Notes under the pieces: generated by a model | Seen by the model: only the letters and a program-made list of their open reading frames with translations | The model's database searches: none | Told to the model about the DNA's origin: nothing | In this document: positions 49,751 through 62,226 of the stretch, one piece after another | Layout of the letters: every line of letters begins with the position of its first letter | Position numbering within the stretch: the stretch's first letter is position 1 | From: Trochalopteron elliotii | Taxonomy: Eukaryota; Chordata; Aves; Passeriformes; Leiothrichidae | Assembly: GCA_024734555.1 (NCBI GenBank) | Contig: JANPWX010020199.1 | Coordinates: forward strand, 3,418,762 to 3,482,761 | Direction: 5' to 3' | Length of the DNA: 64,000 nt | Translations under genes and position numbers: made by a program

Positions 49751-50002
49751 CTAGTTTAAAGCCCTCTCAATAAGTTCTCCCAGTTCATAAGCTAAAATCC
49801 TTCTGCCCTTAGCAGACAGATGGAGCACATCCAGGCCAGGTGCCAAAAAAGTTTCCCTGTGATCAAAGAACCCAAAATTCTGCTGACGACACCAACCCTT
49901 GAGCCACTTGTTAGTAATGTGGGCTCTCCTATTCCTTTCATGATTTTTCTCTGCCACCAAAGAAGCTGAGAAAATTACCTGTGCTCCTGCCCTATCAACC
50001 AC
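49751..50002 (-). pseudogene. CR1 ORF1 C-terminal remnant (SGNH/esterase-like)
   Basis: An open piece of 83 codons immediately upstream of the endonuclease remnant on the same strand. AQVIFSASLV, NKWLKGWCRQQNFGF and DVLHLSAKGRRILA correspond to the end of the CR1 ORF1 product, whose C-terminal half is an SGNH hydrolase-like esterase. DVLH would supply the D..H pair of the catalytic block V. The serine-bearing N-terminal block of the domain is not recognisable upstream of 50040. CR1 ORF1 acts as an RNA-binding chaperone of the element. This fragment has no function of its own. Confidence 0.8.
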
Positions 50003-50040
50003 TTGACCCAGTGCCCTAAAGTCCCTTTTTAGGGCCTGTT

Positions 50041-52154
50041 TTCCTGTGAATTTCTGTCTAGCAGATAGCTATCCCATTGTCTTCTGTGATGCAAACATGC
50101 AGGGCATTTTCCAACACCTCTGAAGGAGTGAATTTGATCTTCATCCTCTGGAGTGAAGGCTGTGGGAATGGAGAAAGGAGTCCTATGCCTCTACTCCCAT
50201 GCAATTTGTTTAGCTGAGAACTGAATACATCATCTAGAGTTTGACTCTCTCATTTCCTCAAGAAACCACATCAGCCATTACGTCTTTCCTTAGTATAACA
50301 GTACCAGCAATCAGTGTGTCCTGTCAGACTACAGCTGTGGCTTCCAGAAGTGGAGGATGTAGGAGTAGGCCATGAGATTGTTCTCAAAACATCTAAAATA
50401 GGTGAGATAAGACAGCACAAAAACACAAAACAGAAATAAGAACACATATCACTGGCAAGTCGCCTCTTAACAATACAATACCAGTACTGAAAGAATATTA
50501 CAGGAGGAAGGTGGATAAAGTATCAGATCAGAATATATGGAAGTCACCTCGGCTGGAATTCAGATAGTTGGAGTTCAGATGGCACAAGTTGCCCATGTAA
50601 ACTTTTGTCAGTATTAAAACAAAATATTTCCGTATAAATTAATTACAACACATGCAATCAAACCTTTACACATACATTTCCATACATGAGAACATTTACA
50701 TGCTGTCTTCCCATCAACCAATCAACAGTGCAGACCTCGATCTAAAATTAACTAAAGGCTAAAAAGAACTGTCTTAAAATATCAGATTTGGCTATTCATA
50801 TTAGGGTTGTTGGGCCTTTGATGAGTCTGAGTCATATTCCAGTTGTTTCCATTAAAAAATGCTCAGCAACAATTTTGTATCACTAGCCTTAAAAAACCTC
50901 ATCTGAGACTACCAAGGTCAGCAGGGTAGTGTCTCTAAGTTTACCGCACCATGTTGCTTCTCTCCTCAAAAACTGTAGAAAAAAAATCTGTGTATAGCTT
51001 TTTGTTACAACTGTTTCCTATCAGTGTCATCTTCCATGCACTTAGTGACATGGCACTAATCAGCACTATACTTACCCTCTTATTACACCAGTTACAAGCT
51101 GGGTACACTTCATATGTTGTGCAGTGAGGTGTATCAGTGGTACTTGCTAAGTGGGAATTGATAGCGACACCAATATGATAGTGGTTTATCTTCATGCGCA
51201 TACTTATCAAAAATCCTTTGTATCCACAAATGAATAGTCTCCTAGAAATGAAATAAGACCTGCCTGCTGCATTACTTATGAGGCATTCTGCCATCTCAGT
51301 AGGATCTGTGACTCTCAAAATGCTTGCAGTGTCTAATAATTAGATTTGGATAATACTTCCTCTTCCAGGCATCATGTTTTATTTTAGTTAGTATTTCCCT
51401 CCACAGTAGTACTGTTGAAATTTTGAGTTAAGAGAGATACAAAAAGAGCATGGAGAGGGACGCAATTCTTAAAAATGCTCCTTGGGGTGTGGAGTCTGCC
51501 TGGGAAGAAAAGTGTTACAAACTTCTCTGTTCTTGATGTGGAGTTGCAAAAGGAAATTAGCTCATTTGTAATTTCAGTCAGTCTCCCCATCCCAACACAC
51601 AGAGTCCATTAATAATGAGTTGAGAGAAAAGAGATCCAGCATGCATGCCTGCTCAAATAGAGCGTGTACTTAATAATCCTGCTTATACAAGGCTCCCCAA
51701 ACCTGCATGCCATGCCTCCAGGGTCTCTGCACAGGAGCTCTGTGGTATAAGGATGCCATCACCCCCATGCATTCCACAAAACCCTTCCTGAAAAGAATAC
51801 ATTAGACTAGAAAGCCCCTCTATAACTAGACAATATGATCTTTCATAAAAAGAGGCAAAATACTGTTCAAGTTTGCAAATGGTACCTCAGCTGTGCAGAT
51901 TCCAGCAGATGATCGTGAAAACATCCATATTTTTGCATGTTTCAGTTGTGGGTGCAAAGATTCCATTTTAGAAGTGTTCAGGTCTAACACTCATCAGCAT
52001 TTGATTCTCTGAGTATAAGGAGAAAAAAAAAAGGGCAAGAAAATGCTGCCTTCATGTGGGAGAAATTGGGTTTTGAGTGTTTGTTTTGAGGTAGTAAGGT
52101 GGGCTGTGTGTGTCTCATTGGTGCAAAACTGGTTTTTTAGTGCATTTATTAAGT
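50041..52154. other. Unique DNA, possibly with decayed CR1 5' sequence at its left
   Basis: CR1 similarity fades at about 50040. The next few hundred bases may be more decayed ORF1 but I cannot support it. A 125-codon open frame (50941-51318, minus) has no recognisable motif. Confidence 0.5.
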
Positions 52155-52186
52155 AGTGTGTGTGTGTGTGTGTGCGCGCGTGCACA
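52155..52186 (+). repeat. TG dinucleotide repeat ending in CG units
   Basis: About ten TG units followed by TGCGCGCGTGCAC. Alternating purine-pyrimidine of this kind favours Z-DNA. Confidence 0.95.
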
Positions 52187-55041
52187 AATGAGTGTGTGTT
52201 TTATTATTTTTTGATGATTTTTTTACATTACAGGATACCAAACACTTTGGACCCTGTAATGCAAAGAGCATTCATAGTCCTTAAGTTCTGCCAAGTGTGG
52301 CATATTAAAGGAATGGTTTTATAGATTAATGCTTTTTTTTCATGCTGTATAAACCAAATACATTGTAAGTTAAAACTAGTTTACAGACAGGGCCGGACAA
52401 ACTAGACGAGGCGGTGAATATTCACTGACAGTCCAGATAAAAAGATCTAAAATGACTAGGACAAAATTGCAGAGACCATCAATCTTTTAGTCACTCAAAG
52501 GGGTCAGAAAATAATTCATAACTGTTGCTATCAGGTCTCAACATTGTGTTACTTGATAAACTCTAGGTGCTTTATTTATGCTGTTGCCCAGAATGGAGAA
52601 TAGTTTTACTATATGGGTTTACTATATGATGTGTTACAACATTGCAACTTCTCTTTGTATTTAGAAAGAAGCAGGGAAAAGATGTGGAAGACCTTTTACA
52701 GGAAAAGAGTGTAAACAATTATTGATTGGAGCCAATATAGTCAGCCTGATTTCTCCTGCTTTTTTCACTCTCTCCCAGTTAATGCAGACAACTTTTGTCT
52801 CACCATTTAGCTGTGTATGTGGATACTCCTAGTAGACTTAAACACATGAAAACCAGCTTAATCAAGATAACTGGTAAATCTACATGTAACAACCATTCTG
52901 AAAAGCATGTATAAATAGGCACATTAACCAAAACCCTGGTCAGATCACAAATGTGTTGAAATAAATAAGTAATATAATGAAACTAAAAATACGACTGCTT
53001 TAGATGGGAATTATATTCTTATGATCTTAAAATACCACTCTAATTCAAACCATGATGTCCTAGTACAAAAAGAAATCTAACTGCAGCAGATGTATTAAAT
53101 TCATGTAATGAAAAGAAGACCCTTTGAGGATCTGCCTGTCACTGAGACGCATTTTCTTTACCCAGCCCAGCAGCTGATGCAAGTTTCAGCCATAACCAGC
53201 TCAAAGCAAAAAGTGAAAGCCAACTAGTGCTTGAAGCCAATTGTCTGAACAATAGACAGCACGTCACCATATGGGATAGCTCTTGAACATCCTGTTCTTA
53301 CAGGCTCAGCATGAAACCCACAAGAAATCCAGAGACTGGAGAGTGTGACTATTCCTGCAAAGAAAAACTAAATGTCAGTAAACAAGGGTGTCTTCTGTGG
53401 CATGTCAAACAGTGATCCACCTGGAAACATTAAAATAGTTGTCAAGTTTCCTTCGTCATGACATATTAACCCTTGCTCTGCCAAATGCTTGCTTTCCCTC
53501 CTGATTTCAAGAGGGAAGAGTCAGATGCCGCTTCTCTCACCAAGGCCAATCCTTAGAACAGTCATAGACGGTAACATTTCTAAAAACTAGTGAAATTCTT
53601 CTGTTTTGCTAAGAAGTTTGGCCACAAAGGTGTGAGGACAAGGAGGAGAAGAGCTGGCAGCAGGTAATGTTTTGTCTGGTGTGTTTTGCGCCTGTGCAAA
53701 GCTCCCATGGTATCAAAGGCCCATGAAAGGGCATTGCCACATGCATGATACCACAAAAACAAGCCTGTGCAAAGGTCTATTGCACCTAGCTCTGAAGATG
53801 ACTGCTCACATGGCTCCATTTTCAGAAGGGTCAAATATATCTTTTAAAGAAAAACCTGTGCTTTCAAAGCTGTCCAGGTTTGTGCTCATCATAACACTGG
53901 GAAGCTGTGCAGGATCTTCCTCCAAACAAAGCAACTACATTCAGATAACAAAAAGTAAAGATGATGTTAATGAAACAACGTTCAGAAAATCCATACTTTT
54001 ACTTTAGGCACTTTGAAAGTGCACAAAAGAAAAAATATTAGACAGAATGCTGTACAGGAATTGCTGGTGCAAAGTACGTTGTATGCTCTCAGTAGTGTTT
54101 TAAAGTGACACAAATGCAATCATTTCACTCATGAGAGAGAAATGCTTGCACTTGAAATGGTCCTGTTTTATGTAAACCAGGGTAACACCATCCAGGCTGC
54201 TGAAGTGACACTCAGTTTCCTTAACTAGCCCCCTTCTCACTGCAGAAGCAGAGGCAGTGTGTGGGATGGGTCTTCAGTGGACTGACGTCCTCAGTATTTA
54301 AATCTTGCTCCTGGAAGGTGAGAAGGGAGACAAAGGCAGCTCAGCATAAAGAGCAACCCAGCTCCAATTTTTTTCCATGAAATGTCAGGCATCTCTGCAC
54401 TCATACAGTTATGCCACTCCTGGACCTTATATCTATGTTTTCCTCTATCATCTGAGCCAGCAGCAAGACTAGTGCTCTTATAAGAGAAGAGGACAGTGTT
54501 TGGTTGTGGTGTGTTTTAGTAATGTTAATGTGTATTTAGACCCTTAGACATTGCACACAACCATCACTCTTTGTGTGAAGGCTGAAGTGTTAGTGCCCCA
54601 CACTGTTCTATGCTTCTATGACTCTCAGATTTTAGGCACTATATACCCCTATGCGCTATATATAGGTATTTCTATGCATTAATAATATTGTGGGAATGAG
54701 GGAGAAGAATGTAAAGTGACAAATCATAGTGTGCATGTGATTAGTCTAGATTTGAAGTTAGTTCTTTTCCTTCCTGTATTTTTCTGGTTGCAAATCTTCC
54801 TTTCTGGTTCTGAAAGGATATTTCTCTTACCCTTTTAAAAGTATGCTATATCTTTTGCTAAATACTTTATCTTACCTCTTTCTTAAGAACATAAAATCCT
54901 TCAGGAGATTAAGTGAATTCCCTGCACTGGCCAGTAAAATTACTTTGCATATATCAAAAAATACAAACACCCATATTTATGTTTATACAAGCATTTGTAC
55001 ATATATGTATTACATATATCTACAAAATACATATGTATAAT
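52187..55041. other. Unique DNA, no gene seen
   Basis: Open frames up to 111 codons without motifs. The last 90 bases (about 54950-55041) are A/T-rich with repeated ATACATATAT-type palindromes just before a CR1. Confidence 0.55.
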
Positions 55042-55258
55042 AGAACCACAGAATCACAGAATGTTTTGGGTTGGGAGGGACCTTAAAGATCATTTAGTTC
55101 CAACCCCCTGCCATGGATTCTGCTAGACCAGGTTGCTCTGAGCTCTGTTCATCCTGTCCTTGAAAAATTCTGGGAACAGTACAGCCACAACTTCTCTCTG
55201 CAACTTGTGTTGGGGCCTCTTCACCCTCAAAGGGAAGAATTTATTCAGACTATTTTGT
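55042..55258 (-). mobile_element. CR1 LINE 3' end, 5'-truncated
   Basis: Plus-strand reading starts AGAACCACAGAATCACAGAA. It continues GGTTGGGAGGGACCTTAAAG, TTAGTTCCAACCCCCTGCCA and TGCTAGACCAGGTTGCTCTG, then reaches the region TTCACCCTCAAAGGGAAGAA. This is the reverse complement of a CR1 tail, and it is less diverged in the terminal 100 bases than the copy at 4751. Confidence 0.93.
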
Positions 55259-58200
55259 AGCGAGCTGTGTAGCAGACATGGCCAGTTAGCTCTGAAGAAA
55301 AAATGCCGTGTGCATGAAGTCACTTACTGAAAGGGAGCATTGCAATAACTGTCTGCAGTTCTCTATAGAAAGATGTTTTTGAGGGGACTCATGGGCAGCT
55401 GGGGATCAAATCTCTGCCTTCTCTGCAAAAGGGGACACATAGTGTCAGAAACTTCAGAAATGTCTAAAGACATTTAGACTACTTCAAAATTCTCTGTGCT
55501 CTGTTGTGACATAGAAATTGCTAGAAACTGGGTTATTTCATCATGTAGCCAGTGCTTTTGGTTTGAAGAATGTTGATTATTCTGTATGTAACATGAACAT
55601 CTTTTCCACACCCCCCCAAAAAATCCTCCTTATTCAAGATACTTATACCTTTCTTAAGACCGAAGTAGAAGAATTAGCTTGGGAGCCAGCTTTGATATTG
55701 TCTGGTTTAGGGTCACACAAATACAGCAGTAGTCACTGCTTCTTCTAAACCCATTCCAGCTGCCTGAGGCCGTGGGGAACTCGTATTGTTGTTTGACCCT
55801 CAGCTTGGATATAACTCTGACCCTGCAAAAGTGTGGAAACCTGCCTCAGCCAGAGGGCCAGATAAATCATGACCCACTCTAGCTGCTGGAATATGTGAGA
55901 CAGCTTAAGAGTCCCCTAAAGAGTCCTTAACACTTTGCGACATCTTTAGATCTGCATTGCAGGGAGAGTTAAGAGAGACTGGACAGTAGATTAGTGCCTC
56001 CTTCCAAGTCGTGTTCAAAAAGAGTTGAGCTGGAAGACTAAACTCTAGGTCCTTGTTTCCCTTTCTCCAAAAATCAGACCAGCGTGAAAGACCCACAGGC
56101 ACTGCTCAGGTAATTTCCTGTAAAGATAGAGATGGTATGTTCTCTTACATGATCTGCATTAGAGGCAGAAGTCTGTTCATACTATCATCTCACAGAGGTA
56201 TAGGCATCCTTTTAGCTACCACAAACTCCAAGAGATCTTGTTAGTCTCATCTCTCATTCCTGTGGTTTTGGTTTGTTTTTTTGCCCCATGAATCCTGTTG
56301 ACTGTAGTTTGTGCTTGGTAAACTGTGCCTCGATCTTTAGCCTATTTTGTTATTGAAGAGAATATGAGGCTTTAATTATTTGGTAGAGAAGAAGGTTTTC
56401 CACACATCCATTTAAAATATCAGCCACATAAACGTCTCTGATATTACAGAAATTGAAGCATTTTGTATAGGACTAAATAAAAAATTTGGATAAACTTCAC
56501 ACCCAGACAGAGAAGAATGTAATTTGGCTGACTGAGTAAAGACACTAGAGGGATGCTTGAAATAGAGAGGATAAACTCCCCAGTGCATGAAATCCCACAT
56601 ATTTTTCTTATTTTGAAGCAGTAATTCCCAGCAGGATACTGATACATCCCATTAACCAGGCTGTTCTCGGATGCATATCCTACGACTTCTACAGTAACTT
56701 CCAGGCTTGAGTTCTTATACCTACACTGAACTCCTGATATTGATAAACCAAACAGAACAAGGGCTGAAAGTTTTCCAGACCCTGAGCCCAAACAAGAAAG
56801 CCAGGGGAAAGCCAGGCTGTGATTTCAAAATGAAAGTCTCTTGTTGATTATCTTTCTAGTATGCTATTCTCCTTTGAAATAGATTTGTCTTTAGAGTGCA
56901 AACATCTATTTTTTTTTCCTCCTTGGCTTAATTAGTGTTAGTGGAGAGAAGTGCACATGGTTGAGGATACAGAGTGGAAAAAATGCAGATAAGTGTCTTC
57001 CATCACTCTCCACAGTGCTGTTTTAAACCAATAGAAAGCTGGTGCTTTCTCCCATGCTCTCAGTTCAGCAGAAACTTGCATGAGCAAGACAGCCAACTTC
57101 CCCCAACAAGGAATGGAACTGCACCAGTTCGTCCCACAAAGCTACATGGCAATCAACAAAATAATGTTTTTGCACTTGAGAATATGTGACTTGATTGATA
57201 ATATCTAATTTTACATGACTTTTAAGCAAAACTGACAGAAAGACAGGGAGACTTTTAAGGAGCAGTGGAAGAATGAAAAGCTGAATGAAGAAAATTGTGC
57301 TGCACATCATCTTGTCTTATTACTGTTAACGCCAGCAGTCATAATCAAGAGTTTATTGTACAGGGCAATCTGGATGATTAGAAACTGGATTCAAGTTCAT
57401 AAAAAACATCTTGACATAAAACTCTTTTATATTTCACCAATAATACCAGGAGGCAAATTCATCCCCTTCCTCTGCAGCCTCTTTTAATTCAGTGGAATTA
57501 TACTAGAGATAATTTTAGCCAAGTATTATCAGGATTCTTCAAAAATTGTATTTCAAATAAATGTGTATTTGCAGAAATATGTTTTATCACAATGAACGAT
57601 ATTGATACTGTGAACGTAAGTTGTTCCTTCCTCTAGCATTTGCATATTTTAAACTAGGAAGAAATACAATTCAAACAGGCAAAAAAAAAAAAATCCCAAA
57701 AATGTAACTATAAGGTCCAGTCAAGTTAGTTTCCTTCAACATCTATTACAATTATAGAAAGGCTCACTTTCCTTTCACTGTTGTTACCTCTCTAAGACTT
57801 CTCAGGAGGACCATATCAGATCAGAATTAATAAATAGGAAGATATTGCTAGAAATGTGGTCATGAAATGAACAGTCTGTGCTTTTAGAGACAGCATAAAG
57901 ACACTTAAAAGGGGTTACCCTGGAACTTTTGTATTATTGTTCCATTCAAGAAGAGTCCCACATTGTCTTTTTTTTCCTGCAGATTCTTTTTCTCCTCCCC
58001 TTGAGTTTTTTCCCTGCTTCCTCTTATCAACCCCCTTTTGTCTCTTTGCTCTGTTTTACTCTTTTTCTACCAGGATAATGTTCCCTACTCAGTTGAAACC
58101 CTCATTTCTGGTCTGCTTCTTCCCACCTCTCAAAACAAACCTTTCTTTACTACCTCTTAAACTATTTCCTGCTTTGGGCTAAGGTGGTGGTGGCTTTATC

Positions 58201-61200
58201 ATGCAGTCTAGTTCTATAATCCCTTTGTAGCTGCTACCAGTCAAATTTTTTACCCTTTAGTGACTCTGGCAGATTATTAGTAGCTACTATTGCCTCATGA
58301 TGAATTTACTACTAGATAGCTTTTTGGGAACATTGTTGCTGCTTTTCCCCAGTTTAGTCAAATATTCAGGAATAAGGGGAAGGAACTGGGGTACTATGAC
58401 CTCACCAAAAAAGAAGCACCAAGGAAAGAGATTTGCGCAAAAACTTGTGCCTCTGCTTCATGGGCCAATAATGTTTTGTGGTATGATATGCACATACCAT
58501 GTGGTTACCCAAGCCTTTGTACTATAAATACTGCTGCATTAAAAGTATTTCATTCTTTGAAAATGCAGTCATGTCTGGAGTAGTATATGGGTACTCTGAA
58601 ACAATGAATAGCAGCCTGTTGTGACAAGACAGGAAAAGAACAGTACTTTGAGGAATACCTTGAGATCTAACTTGATAATATTGAAAATTATGCCTGTGTG
58701 TTCTCCTAGACCTGTAAATTAGGCATTATGGGGGATTTACACAAGCTTGAAGTATCCTTCAGATTAAATGTCTGGGCCTATAATAGGATAGAAATATCTG
58801 TCACTGTCACAGAGCTACATCATATTTATTTTTGCATTGAAACATCCATTTTGTGAACAGTACTTGCAGACACCACAGATGGAGATTTGAATGTGGTGTG
58901 ATACAGCACATCAGGAACTAGTTAAGGTAATTGTTTTGCAATCTGCAGTTTACTCCTGTGAAAAGATCCCTGACACTTTGGGTAGGAGATTAACCCCTGT
59001 GTGCTGGATTCATTCCAAGTTCAGCTGTGCATATGTGGGTCATCTCTGTAGTCTATATAGTGGATATAGTACATTTAAGTGGATATAGTACTTTTCACTT
59101 CACATCCTCAAAGCTTTTTGTATTGCTTCTGATTTTAAAAAGCTGGTATGAACATCCCAACCAGAGGTTTTATTAATTTAAGAAATAACTGCATTTCTTT
59201 CAGTAAGTTTCAGAGGTTCTATTCCACAGTGAAAATAACATTTTTATAAAACATATGCAAAATTGTGCCTCATGTTGCACTTTATGTATATCCATTCATT
59301 AGCAAAATAAATCCATGATAGGAAATCTCCAAGCAGTTTGCAAATAATTTAATTTTAAAAAAATATTCTTTTTTCTACTTGAAGATTCAATGCCATCTTT
59401 CTTTATCTAGCTGATAAGCTCTTTAAACAGTGCAATAAAGATGTGTGCTAAAACATATTCAAATCAGTGGTTTTTTTCACTGAAGGCTTCATCCAGCTCA
59501 CAAAACTACCTTAAGGAAGGAAGCAAAGTTATATGAAAAGCAGCCCTCAGGCTGCAGCTCTCATTTAGAGATGAAGCTCACCCTGGACTATGAACATTTC
59601 TTATAGTATATAACCCGTACAGCACAATGGAATCATTCAGTTATGCACTGAATGCCACAGTACATCAGAGGTAGTAAATGTAACCTGTATATGCCTGAAC
59701 GATTAAAATCCTTAACCTACCATCCCTGTCTACTATGCAGACCCTCTATGCTGCTAATTAAACCAAAATCAGAGATAGAATAGGCACTGAAAACTCATAA
59801 TGATTGTATCCAGGGTTTTTCTGGGTACCACTGTGTTTCTGTAGTGCTAGAAATACTAAGAAATTCTAAAAAACATCAAAGGCTGCATTTAGGCTCATTC
59901 TTTATTTTAAGAGTTACAGTGACTGTAAGATGGTCAAGGGATAAATTAGTCAGAAAGTAGCATACAAAGCCTAATGAACAAAAAAGATTCACCTGCAATT
60001 TCTTTTTTCTTTTCTGTCTTAAAATAGTTGTTTAATACTAGAGGGAATGAAGCAAGGAGAAGATGGTGGAAGAAGGAAAAACAAGAGGGATGTTAAAACT
60101 AGTTTTAATCACCTTCAGCAACCTAGCCAGGAAAAGAGCAGCATATGCTGGTGCAGACACTGCTGCTGAGAAGAGCCCTGGCACAGCTGCACACACCAGG
60201 AACCTGTGATTCACAGCTTTATGGCAAAGCTGACAAAACTCCAATCCTCACTCCCATTTGTAAGACAAAAAACACTCCCATACATCAGGCTTTTATGACT
60301 CTTTAGGTCTTTTGCCTCTGCCAGGTGCAAATGACTTCTCATGTAGGCCAGCACTACACTTTTCCTCTCTGACTTTTGGCTTTCTAAGAAGTTTGAAGCA
60401 TGTTTTCTCATTCTGGAGGGCCTAGTGACTTATTTCTGTTTTTGGCAGCACCATGCTGGTTTAGGGATGTGTTTGGGGACTTTTGGTTGGAGTGTGCTCT
60501 GTTTCTAAGGCTGCTGCCTCAGCAGCAGTCAGAAATTGCTGTGGATTTTCTGGTTTTGGATACAATGCCTGAAGATGAATGAGTCTGTGAACAAGGCTTG
60601 CTAACTGCTTTTGGAGTTTTACCACCAGAGAGCTTAGCAGGATAACAAAGTCTTCCTTTCAGCCATCACATTTCAGCCTAACTCCACAGAAGCCAATGGA
60701 GAGACACAATAGGCTGAACCAAAAGAAGCTGCTCAATGAGTGCATTAGGTGCATATACACTTGATAAAAATTGTGAAGGCAATTGCTCATTTATTAACTA
60801 TACTTTCTTTAGAACATGAAGTGTTCTATTGTCATGCTGGTTTGACAGAATTGAGAGATAATAGTCTAAACACCAGAAGGTGTCTCTTCTGTTTAGGATC
60901 ACCACTCTGGAGTCAGATGTGAATTGCTCCCAAACAACAAGTAGGAGTTGATCTGTTCACAACACAGTCGTGGCAGCTCAGTGTGTGGTACTTACTTAGG
61001 GTGTAAGAGGAGTTTCAGATTTTCACTTGTCTTGCAGGGATTTGAGGTCCTACAGAGGTATATTTTTTGTTGGCAATGGAGTGTTTGGTGGCATGCAAAA
61101 AAAATTAGGTCTGGAAACTAGATGAACAAATTAATATCAGAGCTGCTGTTGCAGTTATATGGCAGCCCAGGCTGGAACTGTCTTAAGCTTGAGGCAGGTT

Positions 61201-61884
61201 CAAATTCAACCCATTCAGATAGATATGTGCAAAATTCCCCTAAAATTCCAAGTCCATGTGCCTAATTGCAACAATAGGTCTCATAATGCTTTTAAAAAGG
61301 ATCTCTTTTCGATCTCCACTTTACTTTTTTCAGTGCTTATCTTGAAAGGTCAGGTGTTAGATACCTTAACACCTGGCATCTGTATGTAGCTTTCTATATT
61401 TGATTTGGATGCTCTAACAGCCATGGCCAGGCAAGAGCTGTACAAAATTGCTGTGCATTTCTTTTAATTATTAAATCCTAAGCTAATTCATGTTTAATGT
61501 GTTTACACTCACTTTTTTGTCTACTTTTCACATATATCCTAACAAATCAATCTGGCTGCATAAAAATTTGTAGAAGCAAATTCTAAGTGGAAAAAAATAT
61601 TTGTAAAACCAGGTTTTGTACTCATCAAGAGCCTTGGTGTAAGAAAGATCCTACCTATTCAGAGCCCTGAAATATTCCAGGCAGCCTTTATTTAAATTTG
61701 ATCTATTTTGAAGGTTTGACCACTTAAAAACAACCTAACAAACAGCATAGCAGAGACTTTAGGAATCACTGGTATATCACCTTGCTGCATCCACATCATA
61801 TTACAGATCATGAAACTCACCTCTGTCCATGGGAAGATCATGGAGAATATCCTAATGGTAGCAAATCGATTGCAGTGTGTAGAA
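55259..61884. other. Unique DNA, no gene seen
   Basis: No open frame above about 115 codons and none with a motif. There is a GTAAGT donor at about 57616 behind a moderate acceptor (ATTTGCAG near 57574). The 44-base segment between them fits no neighbour. A pyrimidine-rich stretch lies at 57965-58140. A 14-base direct repeat, AGTGGATATAGTAC, occurs at 59059 and 59078. Confidence 0.55.
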
Positions 61885-61963
61885 TCCTGGGCCATGGGGG
61901 GTTGAAACTAGGTGACTTTCAAGGTCCCTTCCAACCCAAACTTATCTATGGTTCTGTGATTTC
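61885..61963 (+). mobile_element. Very short CR1 3' terminus
   Basis: CCATGGGGGGTTGAAACTAG, AAGGTCCCTTCCAACCCAAA and TATCTATGGTTCTGTGATTT form about 80 bases of CR1 tail, with the octamer array partly decayed. Confidence 0.88.
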
Positions 61964-62044
61964 ATGAGATGGATTTGTTCCATCTAAAGAATGTAAAGGG
62001 TTGGATTCTCCATATTCTTGCTGAGAGGCTGTAGCAACAATTGA

Positions 62045-62226
62045 GAAAGGGTGATAAAGTACTGGAATGGTTTGCCTGGGGAGGTGGTGCAGTCACTATC
62101 CCTGGATGTGTTTAAAAAAAGACTGGATGTGGCACTTGGTGCCATGGTCTAATTGGGGTGTTAGGGCATGGGTTGGACCCAATGACCTTGCAGGTCTCTT
62201 CCAACCTACTGATTCTGTGATTCTGA
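62045..62226 (+). mobile_element. CR1 LINE 3' end of a different subfamily
   Basis: GGAGGTGGTGCAGTCACTAT, CTGGATGTGTTTAAAAAAAG, TGGATGTGGCACTTGGTGCC, GGGTTGGACCCAATGACCTT and TCTTCCAACCTACTGATTCT form a CR1 tail of the type with GTGGCACTTGGTGCCATGGT. It ends in GATTCTGTGATTCTG. It lies about 80 bases right of the other CR1 end, in the same orientation. Confidence 0.9.

Larger units (their letters stand above)
47880..50040 (-). mobile_element. Long CR1 LINE fragment lacking its 3' half
   Basis: About 2.16 kb of CR1 coding region on the minus strand, in order from 50040 downward: the end of ORF1, the ORF2 endonuclease, the ORF2 linker, and the start of the reverse transcriptase. It stops right after RT motif A near 47880, so the catalytic FADD, thumb, ORF2 C-terminus and 3' tail are absent. 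CR1 copies normally keep the 3' end and lose the 5' end, so this copy is the opposite. Several frameshifts and stops break the frames. It is the least truncated CR1 in the window at its 5' side. Confidence 0.93.
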
